From: Drouetiella hepatica Uher 2000/2452
GTDB lineage: Bacteria; Cyanobacteriota; Cyanobacteriia; Elainellales; Elainellaceae
Length of the DNA stretch: 64,000 bases
Direction: 5' to 3'
Assembly: GCA_019359505.1 (NCBI GenBank)
Contig: JAHHHD010000023.1
Coordinates: 1-64,000 of the forward strand
Both the position numbers and the translations under genes were made by a program. The notes under the pieces are model-generated. The model made no database searches and was not told where the DNA came from. It saw nothing but the letters and a program-made list of their open reading frames with translations. This document shows positions 43,500-52,018 of the stretch, in pieces (position 1 is the stretch's first letter; each line of letters opens with the position of its first letter).

Positions 43500-44591
43500 C
43501 TAGACGTTAAACCGGAACAGCAGCACATCTCCCTCCTGCACCACATATTCCTTACCCTCACTGCGCACCAGACCTTTCTCTTTGGCAGCACTCATTGAGC
43601 CTGTAGCCACCAGATCCTTATAGGCGACCGTTTCAGCGCGAATGAAGCCGCGTTCAAAATCTGTGTGGATTACCCCCGCCGCTTGGGGAGCTAGCATTCC
43701 CGATCGAATTGTCCAAGCGCGCGTTTCCTTTGGGCCTGTGGTGAAGTAGGTTCTTAGCCCCAAAAGCTCATAGGTGGCTCGAATCAGAGATTTTAGCCCC
43801 CCTTCCTCGACACCCAACGACGAGAGAAAATCTGCCTGATCTTCGGGGGGCAACTCGACTAATTCTGCCTCAACTTGAGCAGATACTACCACCACCTGGG
43901 CGTTGTCCTGAAGGGCGATCGCTCTCACTTGCTCGACCCACTCATTGCCCGTCGCTAGATCGTTCTCAGAGACATTTGCCGCGTAGATCACGGGCTTGCG
44001 GGTCATCAGCCCCAACGGCTTCAGCAACAGCTCCTCCTCTTCGTTCAGCGTCACTTGACGAGAGGGCTGCCCCAGGTTGAGGACTGCCGCAATTTGTTCC
44101 AATGCCGTTAGCTCTACCTGAGCTTCTTTGCTCGTGCGAACCTGCTTGCGCGTCCGCTCAATCCGCTTCTCTACCTGCGATAGGTCAGCCAGCACTAACT
44201 CCAAGTTAATAATCTCGATATCGCGCACCGGATCAATCGAGCCAGAGACGTGAATAATGTCATCATCCTCAAAGCAGCGCACAACATGAACGATCGCATC
44301 GACTTCCCGAATATTGGCGAGAAACTGGTTGCCTAAGCCTTCTCCTTGGCTGGCACCCTTCACCAATCCAGCAATATCCACAAACTCGACTCTCGCTGGA
44401 ACTGTATCTGCCGAGCCAGAGATTTTGACCAGAGTCGCCAGCCGTTCGTCGGGGACTGCGACGATGCCCACATTTGGCTCGATCGTACAAAAGGGAAAAT
44501 TGGCTGCCTGGGCTTTGGCATTGGAAACAACGGCATTAAACAGGGTCGATTTGCCTACGTTCGGCAGTCCCACAATTCCAGCTCTTAGCAT
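43500..44591 (-). CDS. ychF: Redox-regulated ATPase YchF
   Basis: Obg-family P-loop protein, 363 residues, that hydrolyses ATP rather than GTP and associates with ribosomes. It starts MLRAGIVGLPNVGKSTLFNAV (P-loop), has FCTIEPNVGIVAVPD (switch I region), VDIAGLVKGASQGEGLGNQFL (about 70-90), and the C-terminal TGS domain with TYFTTGPKETRAW and the closing VQEGDVLLFRFNV. The normal NKxD position is altered (YAANVSEND), as expected in YchF. 83 bp downstream of the marC-like gene on the same strand. Confidence 0.96.
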   Translation of the reverse strand: MLRAGIVGLPNVGKSTLFNAVVSNAKAQAANFPFCTIEPNVGIVAVPDERLATLVKISGSADTVPARVEFVDIAGLVKGASQGEGLGNQFLANIREVDAIVHVVRCFEDDDIIHVSGSIDPVRDIEIINLELVLADLSQVEKRIERTRKQVRTSKEAQVELTALEQIAAVLNLGQPSRQVTLNEEEELLLKPLGLMTRKPVIYAANVSENDLATGNEWVEQVRAIALQDNAQVVVVSAQVEAELVELPPEDQADFLSSLGVEEGGLKSLIRATYELLGLRTYFTTGPKETRAWTIRSGMLAPQAAGVIHTDFERGFIRAETVAYKDLVATGSMSAAKEKGLVRSEGKEYVVQEGDVLLFRFNV

Positions 44592-44674
44592 GACAGTTTT
44601 TTTAGCATCACAAGTGAGTAACGAAGCAATAACTATTCTAGGTTACAAACGGCTTCTGCCACTTTCAAACCGGG

Positions 44675-45277
44675 CTAGGTCAAAAACAGCGTTTTAATTC
44701 CAGCGCTGCTAATCTCTACTGCTAAAGCCGCCAGCAAAAAGCCCAGCAGTTTTGTAGCAATTTGCGCCCCTTCTTGCCCAATAAAGTCTGCGACGCGGTT
44801 CGCCTGCCGAAAGATAAACCAGGTGACAATCATGGCTCCGACAATGCCGATCGCCACACTGAGATGGGCATCGGGAGACTTAGACACCAGCAGCATCACC
44901 GTGGTGAGGGTGCCGGGTCCTGCCAACAGCGGCAAAGCCAGAGGCGTGATTGCAATATCCCGTCCCTGCTCAGTAATCGGTTCATCCAGCTCGCCCCGCA
45001 GCATATCTAAGGCAATCAGCAGCAGCAGCAGCCCCCCGGCAATTTGTAATGAAGCGATGCTGATTTCCAGATAGTCCAGAATAGTCTGCCCAATGTAAGA
45101 AAAGACAAGCAGAACCGCTGTAGCAATGAGGGTGGCGCGATCGACAATACGATTGCGCTCATTGATATCCATTCCTTTGGTGAGCGCCAGCACAACTGGG
45201 GCATTGCCCAGAGCGTCGGCCAAGACAAATACTGCAATAAACGTACGGGTCAAAACCGAGATGTCCAAGAAATCCAT
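44675..45277 (-). CDS. MarC family membrane protein
   Basis: A 200-residue membrane protein of the MarC/UPF0056 family with six helices. It begins with the helix TRTFIAVFVLADALGNAPVVLALT (about 10-33) and contains GGLLLLLIALDMLRG (about 81-95) and PLALPLLAGPGTLTTVMLL (about 111-129), the most conserved part. Once linked to multiple antibiotic resistance, MarC has no known function. Same strand as ychF. Confidence 0.9.
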   Translation of the reverse strand: MDFLDISVLTRTFIAVFVLADALGNAPVVLALTKGMDINERNRIVDRATLIATAVLLVFSYIGQTILDYLEISIASLQIAGGLLLLLIALDMLRGELDEPITEQGRDIAITPLALPLLAGPGTLTTVMLLVSKSPDAHLSVAIGIVGAMIVTWFIFRQANRVADFIGQEGAQIATKLLGFLLAALAVEISSAGIKTLFLT

Positions 45278-45514
45278 CGGATACCTTGATGAGAACAGGG
45301 CAAAACTCTTTTCTACCCTAACGTGATCCGTAAACCAATAGGGTCATGACTTCCGTATCTACAGCAGAGATAGCCCAATTGGGTTGGGCTAAGTTATCTG
45401 AACAATAGTCCTTAAGAAGTAAAATTTATGATAACTTCACAAAAAAATACTAAAAGAGATACACTTGTCCAGGTAAAGCGCAAACGAGCGCAAAACAAGG
45501 AGAGATTGCACCCA

Positions 45515-45751
45515 ATGAGTCTTCAACAAATTAAGGCAAAGTTGTTGGCGGTCGGTATTCTTGCAGTGTCTGCTAGTGGCACCTTCGCACTCTTTGGCTC
45601 TGTTCCAGTGGTCGCTAAAATTGCGGTTAACCCCCCATTCTCGATCGACAAAATTGAGGCTTTTCTAATCCAACAAGCCGATTTTTCCGCAGAACCAGAG
45701 GCTGTTAAGCAATCGTTTACTGCCAAGCCTGCATCCAGTGGCGATCGCTAA
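45515..45751 (+). CDS. Small exported hypothetical protein
   Basis: A 78-residue protein with a clear signal peptide (basic start, core LLAVGILAVSASGTFALFG, about 10-28). The mature part is about 45 residues, hydrophilic, without recognised motifs. The start at 45515 is supported by AAGGAGAG about 9 bases upstream; the open frame extends 29 codons back. It converges with the DUF3352 gene, 10 bp away. Function unknown. Confidence 0.6.
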   Translation: MSLQQIKAKLLAVGILAVSASGTFALFGSVPVVAKIAVNPPFSIDKIEAFLIQQADFSAEPEAVKQSFTAKPASSGDR

Positions 45752-45761
45752 TCTTCGCCCT

Positions 45762-47585
45762 TCAAGGTTCCACAATCTGCAATGAAATTGCCCCGGTCGC
45801 CATTGATTCACTCTGTCCGTAGCTGCTAAAGGTTGCAAACTGCAAACGATCGAGGAGGCGATTTAAGGAAGGATTTCCAGCTTCTTGACCTAGGGACTGG
45901 GCAATTAAGTCCCGAAGTGTGGATTGATTCAGATATAAGTAGCCCTGACTATTCTTCTTCAAAGCAGCGATCGCGCCTCGAAAATCTGCTTTGTTGAGCA
46001 GCGATCGCTCAGGGGACTGAAGCGCTAGATTTATTGCTTCCAGAGAGGTGGCGAAAATCTCATAGTCTCCCATCGTGGTGCGAATGCCTTGAACTTTCGC
46101 TTCCAAGGACAGTGTAGGGATTTCGGATTGGGAAGGCTTGAGTGGTCGAGGCGAGAATTTTGTCCAGGCAGAAATTTCTTGATTACCCGCAGGGGTTTCT
46201 AGCGTAAAAGAACTGAGGGTCGCATTGTGGCTCTGGGCGATCGCGTCCAGTTTCTCCAGTCCTGCCAAGGCTTCTGGCGATCGTTCTGTAACGAATACCC
46301 AGTCGGGGACGCTGTTGCCGTGGGGCAGCATTGCCAGAGCATACTCTCCAGTAATCCAGCTAGCCGCATCTTCTGGCAGCGAGATTTGGCGTTTTGATAA
46401 AGAGGCTAGCGATCGCTGCACACCTGGATAAGCATTGCCAGAAATATTGCTGAAGCCGTTTATCCATGGGCTTTCTAGCTGACGCTGCAAATCAGCTCCA
46501 CTTACAACAAAGGCGCTGTCTGCCGGGACAAACCGCAGCACACCGACCGGAGCCGTCTGAGTGGCTTGGTCGAGCAAAAAAGACTGACCCACCGCAGGTA
46601 AAAGCTGCACATCAGCGACGAAGCCCTGTGATTCTAAGCTCTGTGATTTTAAGCTCTGTGATTTTAAGCCCTGTGATTCTAAGCTCCATGTTGCTAAAAG
46701 GCTGGACGCAGCCTTGTCCTCGGTGCCGTTCTTTACCCCAGCCACCTCCGCTTTAACCATCTTCGCTTTAGCCAAGAGCTGAGGCAAGTTGACCCAGGCT
46801 AAACCGATCGCTCTTGGAGGCAATTTACCTAGCGCCTGCTGATAGGCATCGTTGTTCTCTAAATTCAGCTCTGCTGCCTGAACATTGTTGATCGCATCCC
46901 GCAATACCTTAGGCGAGTTTGCCAACAGCACGAAGCGATCGCCCACTACGGCTGTCGCTAGCGTTAGTGCATCCGAAAAACCTGTCTCGTCCCCTTTTTT
47001 CCTGCTCCGTTTGGGCGAGTCTCGATACACAATCTCGACCCCTGCGTAAGGCTCAGAGATCCGATCTCTAGCGCGGCTGTGACGTTGCCAAAAGGCTTGT
47101 AACTTGCGCTGGGCAAGGGCTGGATCGGTAGTCGTCATAGCAACTAGATAACCAAGCTGAGAGCCGTTAGCGCTATCTCGGTCAAAATCCGCCATGGTGA
47201 TCGCCAGCGTGATTTCATCCCCTAGCCAAGGCTGAATATCTCGCGAGTAGTTCAGTTGAGCGTCAGGCAAAAAAGCTTGCTGGAGCTGATAGAAATTCTC
47301 CTGAATGCTTTGCCGATGGGCGGGAGTCGTGAGCAGTTTTGCGGCTAGCAGGCGATCGGGATTAACTCGTAGCGAGGCGACAAACGGAGACTGCCGAGAA
47401 ATAAAGATAGCGGTTTCAGGACTAGCGCTGTTCTTGTCGCTATGGATAAAACTTTCTGTAGCGATCGCCGATTGCAGCCTAGTGACAGGGCTGTTGGCAA
47501 AAATCCAGGCAGCACCCGCACCTGCCGTCAGCAGCAGCATGAAGACAACTACCGCTAGAGAAATGATAAAAGTGCGAAACTTCAT
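45762..47585 (-). CDS. DUF3352 domain-containing protein
   Basis: A 607-residue protein with a single N-terminal helix (FIISLAVVVFMLLLTAGAGAAWIFA, about 5-29) and a large extracytoplasmic part that matches DUF3352, a cyanobacterial family without known function. Marks are AIFISRQSPFVASLRVNPDRLL (about 59-80), PWLGDEITLAITMADFD, VGDRFVLLANSPKVLRDAI, FVPADSAFVVSGADL and SWITGEYALAMLP. Around residues 302-321 a Ser/Gln/Leu repeat encoded by a 15-nt tandem repeat interrupts it. Probably lumenal or periplasmic. Confidence 0.85.
   Translation of the reverse strand: MKFRTFIISLAVVVFMLLLTAGAGAAWIFANSPVTRLQSAIATESFIHSDKNSASPETAIFISRQSPFVASLRVNPDRLLAAKLLTTPAHRQSIQENFYQLQQAFLPDAQLNYSRDIQPWLGDEITLAITMADFDRDSANGSQLGYLVAMTTTDPALAQRKLQAFWQRHSRARDRISEPYAGVEIVYRDSPKRSRKKGDETGFSDALTLATAVVGDRFVLLANSPKVLRDAINNVQAAELNLENNDAYQQALGKLPPRAIGLAWVNLPQLLAKAKMVKAEVAGVKNGTEDKAASSLLATWSLESQGLKSQSLKSQSLESQGFVADVQLLPAVGQSFLLDQATQTAPVGVLRFVPADSAFVVSGADLQRQLESPWINGFSNISGNAYPGVQRSLASLSKRQISLPEDAASWITGEYALAMLPHGNSVPDWVFVTERSPEALAGLEKLDAIAQSHNATLSSFTLETPAGNQEISAWTKFSPRPLKPSQSEIPTLSLEAKVQGIRTTMGDYEIFATSLEAINLALQSPERSLLNKADFRGAIAALKKNSQGYLYLNQSTLRDLIAQSLGQEAGNPSLNRLLDRLQFATFSSYGQSESMATGAISLQIVEP
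46621..46680 (-). repeat. 15-nt tandem repeat in the DUF3352 gene
   Basis: Four exact-period 15-nt units (AAGCYCTGTGATTYT on the plus strand) that encode five-residue repeats of the L-K/E-S-Q-S/G type on the minus strand. The second and third units are identical. Confidence 0.92.
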
Positions 47586-47728
47586 GGTGGGCTGAACTCA
47601 TTCAGATGAACTCACAGTGGGTCGCCAAAGTTCAGTTTATCCTCAAACGCCTCTCCAGAATGGGGCATCTGAGCTTTGCTTACCCTGTTTTAAAGTCCAA
47701 ACGGATCTAAAGCTCTCAACGGAGCAGA

Positions 47729-47805
47729 TATAGTAACCGCCAAGGCGGTTAGGACGGGGAAATTTTTGGTGGGGCGCTTCGCGCCCCACCAAAAATTTCC
47801 GTAGG
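47729..47805. repeat. Palindromic repeat, family B copy 2, right end missing
   Basis: Starts TATAGTAACCGCCAAGGCGG and has a perfect core AAATTTTTGGTGGGGCGC, loop TTC, complementary arm. In the outer core GAAATTTTT replaces GACATTTTT of the other copies, and the opposite arm has AAAAATTTC in place of AAAAATGTC, so both arms changed together. Confidence 0.82.
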
Positions 47806-47840
47806 ATCGTGGATTAAATAACCTGTACAACTGATCTACT

Positions 47841-47873
47841 GTAGGGGCTTATCAATGCTAAGCCCCTACCCCA
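47841..47873. repeat. GTAGGGGCTTA hairpin repeat, copy 2
   Basis: GTAGGGGCTTA, loop TCAATGC, TAAGCCCCTAC. Related to the hairpin at 33393. It lies downstream of the minus-strand gene ending at 47917 and may terminate it. Confidence 0.65.
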
Positions 47874-47916
47874 AGCATTACTGGCTGCCGCCAGCCATAA
47901 ATCAGAATAAATTAGG

Positions 47917-49038
47917 CTAGTTCACCTTGACCTTCAAATTACCGCTAGTGTCGTTATATCCAGAAACAAAGCCATTGCGTAGCTCAACGACGCTGTTGTT
48001 GTATTGCAGCGTTTCAGTGCAGGAAGTGTTATCGAGTGCCACCTGAGTTGGCGTACCCTGCACTTTGAAAATATCGTCTCTCGGAGAATCGATCGTCCAG
48101 GCATTGACTGAGGCATCGGGCGTACCGTTAGGCGCAACCGTAACTCTAAGATTGCGATCTAAATTATCGTACCCAGCAACGCGATCGTTGGTTAGATAAA
48201 CCAGGCTATTGCCGTAATACAGAACATCCTTCTGGGAAGCGTCATAGCGAATAATCCGAGAAGGCGTACCTTGAATTTTAAACACCTCTTCCTTGGGAGA
48301 ATCCAGCGTCCAGGCTGCATCGCCGACAACGGTAATAATCGGGCTTTTACTCGCAATGGCTCTCAAGTTGCGATCGTTGTCGTCATAGCGCACCACAATG
48401 CCATTACTCAGCTCTACGGTACTGCGACCAAAATACAGCGTTTCCTTACACAATGAATCGTAGCGCTCTATCTGAGTAGGTTTGCCCTGAATCCTCGTCA
48501 CGTCCGCTCTGCGTAGACCTTTCGACCACAAAGCTCTAGAGACAAGAGAGTCTGATGCCTCCGAGGCTTTTCGCTGGGCATAGCTCCAGTTGCGCTGATA
48601 GTCTGGCACTCTAGACTGGGCGATCGCATAGTGAGGGCTAGAGGAGGGCACCCGTTTCATCAAATCCACTGCCTCTTGCCACCAGGTAGCAACTGCCTCC
48701 CACTCAGCCTTAGAGACAGCCGACTGCGTGACTTCAGCCGCATTCTCAGCCTGGTTGACCGCTAGCCGGAAGGCTTCAGCTTGAGGCACCGGAGAAGCTT
48801 GGGGAATGGGAATGAGTTCGTCCTGAGATGCGATCGCCAAAATCACGCCCGTCAAAGCTAAGATGCTGACCACTAGAAAAGCGGGTAGGTAAGGCGATGA
48901 GCGGCGTATGGTAATCCGCCCTGGCGCTCGGCGCACTGGCTCAACTTGCAAATACGATCTTTTGCCGTTGCCGTTACCGTTGCCATTACCGTTGGCATCT
49001 CCTTTTCCGTTTGTTTCAGCGCCGGGGCGTTTGTTCAT
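47917..49038 (-). CDS. Membrane-anchored protein with three beta-type repeats
   Basis: A 373-residue protein. Its cytoplasmic N-terminus has a Gly/Asn hexanucleotide-repeat run (about 13-25), followed by one membrane helix (PYLPAFLVVSILALTGVILAIAS, about 49-71), a helical region (about 80-165) and three similar repeats of about 65 residues (about 175-240, 241-305, 306-373). Each repeat has the plan F/RIQGTPTQI, Y-x-x-x-x-x-x-E/D-x-L-x-Y-G/N-x-S-x-V-x-L, N-G-x-V-x-x-Y-D and N-L-x-V. Similar repeats occur in many cyanobacterial proteins of unknown function. I have no functional assignment. Confidence 0.7.
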   Translation of the reverse strand: MNKRPGAETNGKGDANGNGNGNGNGKRSYLQVEPVRRAPGRITIRRSSPYLPAFLVVSILALTGVILAIASQDELIPIPQASPVPQAEAFRLAVNQAENAAEVTQSAVSKAEWEAVATWWQEAVDLMKRVPSSSPHYAIAQSRVPDYQRNWSYAQRKASEASDSLVSRALWSKGLRRADVTRIQGKPTQIERYDSLCKETLYFGRSTVELSNGIVVRYDDNDRNLRAIASKSPIITVVGDAAWTLDSPKEEVFKIQGTPSRIIRYDASQKDVLYYGNSLVYLTNDRVAGYDNLDRNLRVTVAPNGTPDASVNAWTIDSPRDDIFKVQGTPTQVALDNTSCTETLQYNNSVVELRNGFVSGYNDTSGNLKVKVN

Positions 49039-49231
49039 GCTGACCTCAAGAGATGACGTTAAGCGATCAATTCGAAAATGATTCCCCCAATATTTTCATA
49101 GCGCTCAAATAGGGCGGCGGCAATTCTAATTAGGGAATAAGTCACGCTTATTCAGGGTATCCTACTGGCGGATTATTCAATCTTTATGGAAAGCCGGACT
49201 TTATGTAAAGCTTTAGCGATGAAAGTCTAGC

Positions 49232-49852
49232 TCAAATAGGACTTACGCCTCTGCCCCCTGAGTCTCCTAGTTCTGGGGGACTTTGAACTCCGGCTCCCCC
49301 AGAATTTAAGGTTGAGCTGTGTAATAAAGCAAGAATAAATTTTGAGGCAGTGATAGCGATGCGATCGCCCTCTAGGTGCCTAACCCATTGCCCAGAGACG
49401 GTTTGAGGCGATCGCCACAGGTCTAAATGTCCTACCGCCGGGTCGGCATAAAAGCCGTCTTGACCTGCTCCCAGCCCTGCTGAAGTCCAGTGGGTGAAAA
49501 AGTCGTGGCTGATGCGGTGGATGGGAAAGCCTCCGTATAGCGGCACCCCCCAGCCATCGATCGCAATTACTGCACCGACTCGTCCACCTGCGCGATGCCA
49601 AAGCCTTGCTGCACCGATCGCTCCCACCACCCCCGCACTAAAGGCAATAAAAAATAGCGGAGCTGCCTTTTGGGGTTCATTCAGCCGCTTTTCTTCCGAC
49701 TCTTGAATAAACTCTAAAATATGCAGTGCAGAGTAGGCGGGCAATTGATGGGCAGGAAACACCAGAGCTTCGCAAAAGGTTTGTCCAAATCCTGCCAAAA
49801 ACTGATTTGTGAGTTCTACTGAATGTATTCCAGGACAAATGATGACGCTCAT
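49232..49852 (-). CDS. Conserved protein with alpha/beta-hydrolase-like motif
   Basis: A 206-residue protein. MSVIICPGIHSVELTNQFL at the start and FIAFSAGVVGAIGAA (about 68-82, with a G-x-S-x-G-like F-S-A-G elbow) suggest an alpha/beta hydrolase fold, with DGWGVPLYGGFPIHRISHDFFTHW (about 97-120) as the other conserved part. The protein is short for the fold, and the C-terminal 25 residues (after LLHSSTLNS) are low-complexity and may be translated junk past the original end. ATG 49852 is preferred over a TTG two codons earlier. Function unknown; probably a cyanobacterial family. Confidence 0.6.
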   Translation of the reverse strand: MSVIICPGIHSVELTNQFLAGFGQTFCEALVFPAHQLPAYSALHILEFIQESEEKRLNEPQKAAPLFFIAFSAGVVGAIGAARLWHRAGGRVGAVIAIDGWGVPLYGGFPIHRISHDFFTHWTSAGLGAGQDGFYADPAVGHLDLWRSPQTVSGQWVRHLEGDRIAITASKFILALLHSSTLNSGGAGVQSPPELGDSGGRGVSPI

Positions 49853-50079
49853 GGGCAATTCTATTGTGTTCCAAAGCCATTAAATCTCTTGCAGATTAGG
49901 ATTCCAGATTGGGGTGAATCTAAAACCCAAAATGCGCGGTGGGAGATTGCGACTCCCTTGGTACGGTTTTAAGGCTGTCTTCCTTGAGTTTCTCCGAGTA
50001 TTGTCGTTATAGGGAAGTATTCGTGAGCCAGCGCTTGCGAAATCGGCGCAATTTAGATGGGTTTCTGTAGGTAAAGGCT

Positions 50080-51810
50080 GTGTATAAATGGTATTTGCCA
50101 ACGCTGAGTGAAATTATTGCCTTGGGTGAGATCATCCCAGGGAATCATTCTGGGCTAGAAGGCGTAAGACTGGAAAATATTGATGCAGATAGTGTTGATG
50201 TAGACATTGATCCACGAGAGCAAGACTCTAGAGCCGCCCATCGAAATTTTCGATCGCCAGCCCAGCAACAGTTGCGAGCCGAACGAGAGTGGAGTGGTGC
50301 GATCGCCGCTCTAAAGCGTCTCCTACAGCAGACCTTGGAAGTCAATCCCTTAGCAGCAGAAATGCGATCGGCGGGTGCTAGAGCAGCGAAACCTACCCGA
50401 CTGATTAGATCCATGAAACGAGCTAAATCTGCTCGATTAGCTCAGCCGAGCGCACCCTCTACGCAGGGAATTGTTCTGTCGGGGCCGTTTCCCATTTTGG
50501 ATCAGCCCGAACTGCTGGCTAACTTTTCTGCCTGGACTTTTACCATTGGCACGCCCGGTGAAATGCCGCTTCAGCTTTTGCCCTCCCCCCACGGAACTGC
50601 CGTCACCAATGTGCCCATTCCAACCCTGCCCCTGCTCTCTAGCGATCCGCTAGCTGCTGAGCAGTTTTGTCTGGCGCTGACGGCGACCTTTGGCGTGGTG
50701 CTAGTGCTGGGAGAAACGCCCCAAGGCGAACCCGCCTTTCTATTTTCGTTTGATCCCAACGTTGTGCAACAGGCTTGGCGATCGCTCCAGGCTCGTCTAA
50801 GAATGGTGGCTCCCTATGCTCTCCCGGCTCTGGATAGCTTAGTAGAACAGTTCGTGCCTAAAGCACCAGACTTTCGCATTGTTTCGCAGTTCAGTCGCCT
50901 CATGCTAGACGCTTTGCCCCATCCCTCTGATTTAGAGGAGCGATCGCAGACCGTCAGCCAGTCTTTGCAAGGAGTAGCGCAGTCGATCGGGCAAGCAGCA
51001 CTGCCCAACATCCCTGCTTTCTCTCAGGCAGTGCGCCAACCTGGAAAACCTCAGGGAGTACAGCCTGAAAAACGATCGCCCGCTGATTCAGGTTCTGATA
51101 CAGAGCTATTGCAGGCGATCGCCCATGAGGTGCGCACACCCCTGACCACCATTCGAACACTGACTCGATTGCTCTTGCGCCGTAAAGACCTCAATCCAGA
51201 TGTGCTCAAGCGGCTAGAGGTCATCGATCGAGAATGTACGGAGCAGATCGATCGGTTTAGTCTGATCTTTCGGGCTGTTGAGCTAGAGACGGATCAGGGC
51301 AAAAAATCTTTAGCATCCTTGGCTCCCATCTCGCTAGCCCAAGTGCTGCAACAGACAGTGCCCCGGTGGCAGCAGCAAGCACAGCAGCACAGCCACACGT
51401 TAGAAGTAGAGTGGCCCCAAAAGCTGCCGATGGTTGTTACCGATCCCACCATGCTGGATCAGGTGTTGACAGGATTGGTCGATCGCTTTACCCATAGTCT
51501 GCCCCCCGGTAGCCACATTCAAATGCAGGTGAGTCAGGCAGGGCATCAAATCAAGCTTCAGCTAGAATCTCATCCGCAGGTCAATACAGCCGAGATCCAG
51601 GGCAAAGCTAAGTTTGGCTTTAGTCCAGCGCTGAAGTCTTTGGGGCAATTGTTGATGTTTCAGCCTGAGACAGGCAATCTTAGCCTCAGCATGGCGGTAA
51701 CAAAAAACCTGTTCCAGGCATTGGGCGGCAAGATGATTGTGAAGCAAAGCCCTCACCAAGGCGAGGTGCTGACTATTTTCTTGCCCATCCTAGATAAGCC
51801 TGTAGGCTAA
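50080..51810 (+). CDS. Histidine kinase with degenerate ATP-binding domain
   Basis: A 576-residue cytoplasmic protein with no membrane helix. The middle (about 130-260) resembles a DICT/GAF-like sensory part, followed by a His-phosphorylation domain with the intact H-box LLQAIAHEVRTPLTTIRTLTRLLLR (about 343-367, His349). In the ATPase domain the N-box reads QVLTGLVDRF (about 461-470), where two asparagines expected are Gly and Arg; no D-x-G-x-G G1 box is found, and the G2 region is TGNLSLSMA (about 531-539) in place of G-T-G-L-G-L. It starts with GTG. The protein could be a phosphoacceptor or a kinase partner rather than an active kinase. Confidence 0.8.
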   Translation: MYKWYLPTLSEIIALGEIIPGNHSGLEGVRLENIDADSVDVDIDPREQDSRAAHRNFRSPAQQQLRAEREWSGAIAALKRLLQQTLEVNPLAAEMRSAGARAAKPTRLIRSMKRAKSARLAQPSAPSTQGIVLSGPFPILDQPELLANFSAWTFTIGTPGEMPLQLLPSPHGTAVTNVPIPTLPLLSSDPLAAEQFCLALTATFGVVLVLGETPQGEPAFLFSFDPNVVQQAWRSLQARLRMVAPYALPALDSLVEQFVPKAPDFRIVSQFSRLMLDALPHPSDLEERSQTVSQSLQGVAQSIGQAALPNIPAFSQAVRQPGKPQGVQPEKRSPADSGSDTELLQAIAHEVRTPLTTIRTLTRLLLRRKDLNPDVLKRLEVIDRECTEQIDRFSLIFRAVELETDQGKKSLASLAPISLAQVLQQTVPRWQQQAQQHSHTLEVEWPQKLPMVVTDPTMLDQVLTGLVDRFTHSLPPGSHIQMQVSQAGHQIKLQLESHPQVNTAEIQGKAKFGFSPALKSLGQLLMFQPETGNLSLSMAVTKNLFQALGGKMIVKQSPHQGEVLTIFLPILDKPVG

Positions 51811-51873
51811 AATCTGCAACGCCCCCAATTGCCCCACCTTAGCTATGTCCATTTACCACCTTGGCAGGTGCTA

Positions 51874-51975
51874 CGTAGCGCCACGCGCTCAGATCTAATG
51901 AATTATTTTTTGAGAGCTTTGCTCTGCGCGGCTCTCAAAAAATAATTCGTCCTAACTCAATTACGTAACGCTATC
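51874..51975. repeat. 102-bp palindromic repeat, family A copy 4
   Basis: Same orientation as copy 1, with more changes (CGTAGCGCCACGCGCTCAGA at the left end, GAGCTTTGCTC in the core). The A/T part of the arms still pairs (AATTATTTTTTGAGAGC with GCTCTCAAAAAATAATT). It lies between the degenerate kinase gene and cysH. Confidence 0.85.
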
Positions 51976-52018
51976 CAAAAGGGTGAGGGATGAGGAAAGT
52001 TGCGTCTGCCCACGGGAG

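Larger units (their letters stand above)
47586..47916. other. 331-bp intergenic region containing two repeats
   Basis: Between the starts/ends of two minus-strand genes. It holds the truncated family B element at 47729 and the GTAGGGGCTTA hairpin at 47841. No coding potential seen. Confidence 0.6.

Noticed and set aside
46621-46680. Regular repeats considered as a CRISPR array
   Set aside because: Units are contiguous 15-mers without spacers and are in frame inside a gene; no cas genes are in the window.
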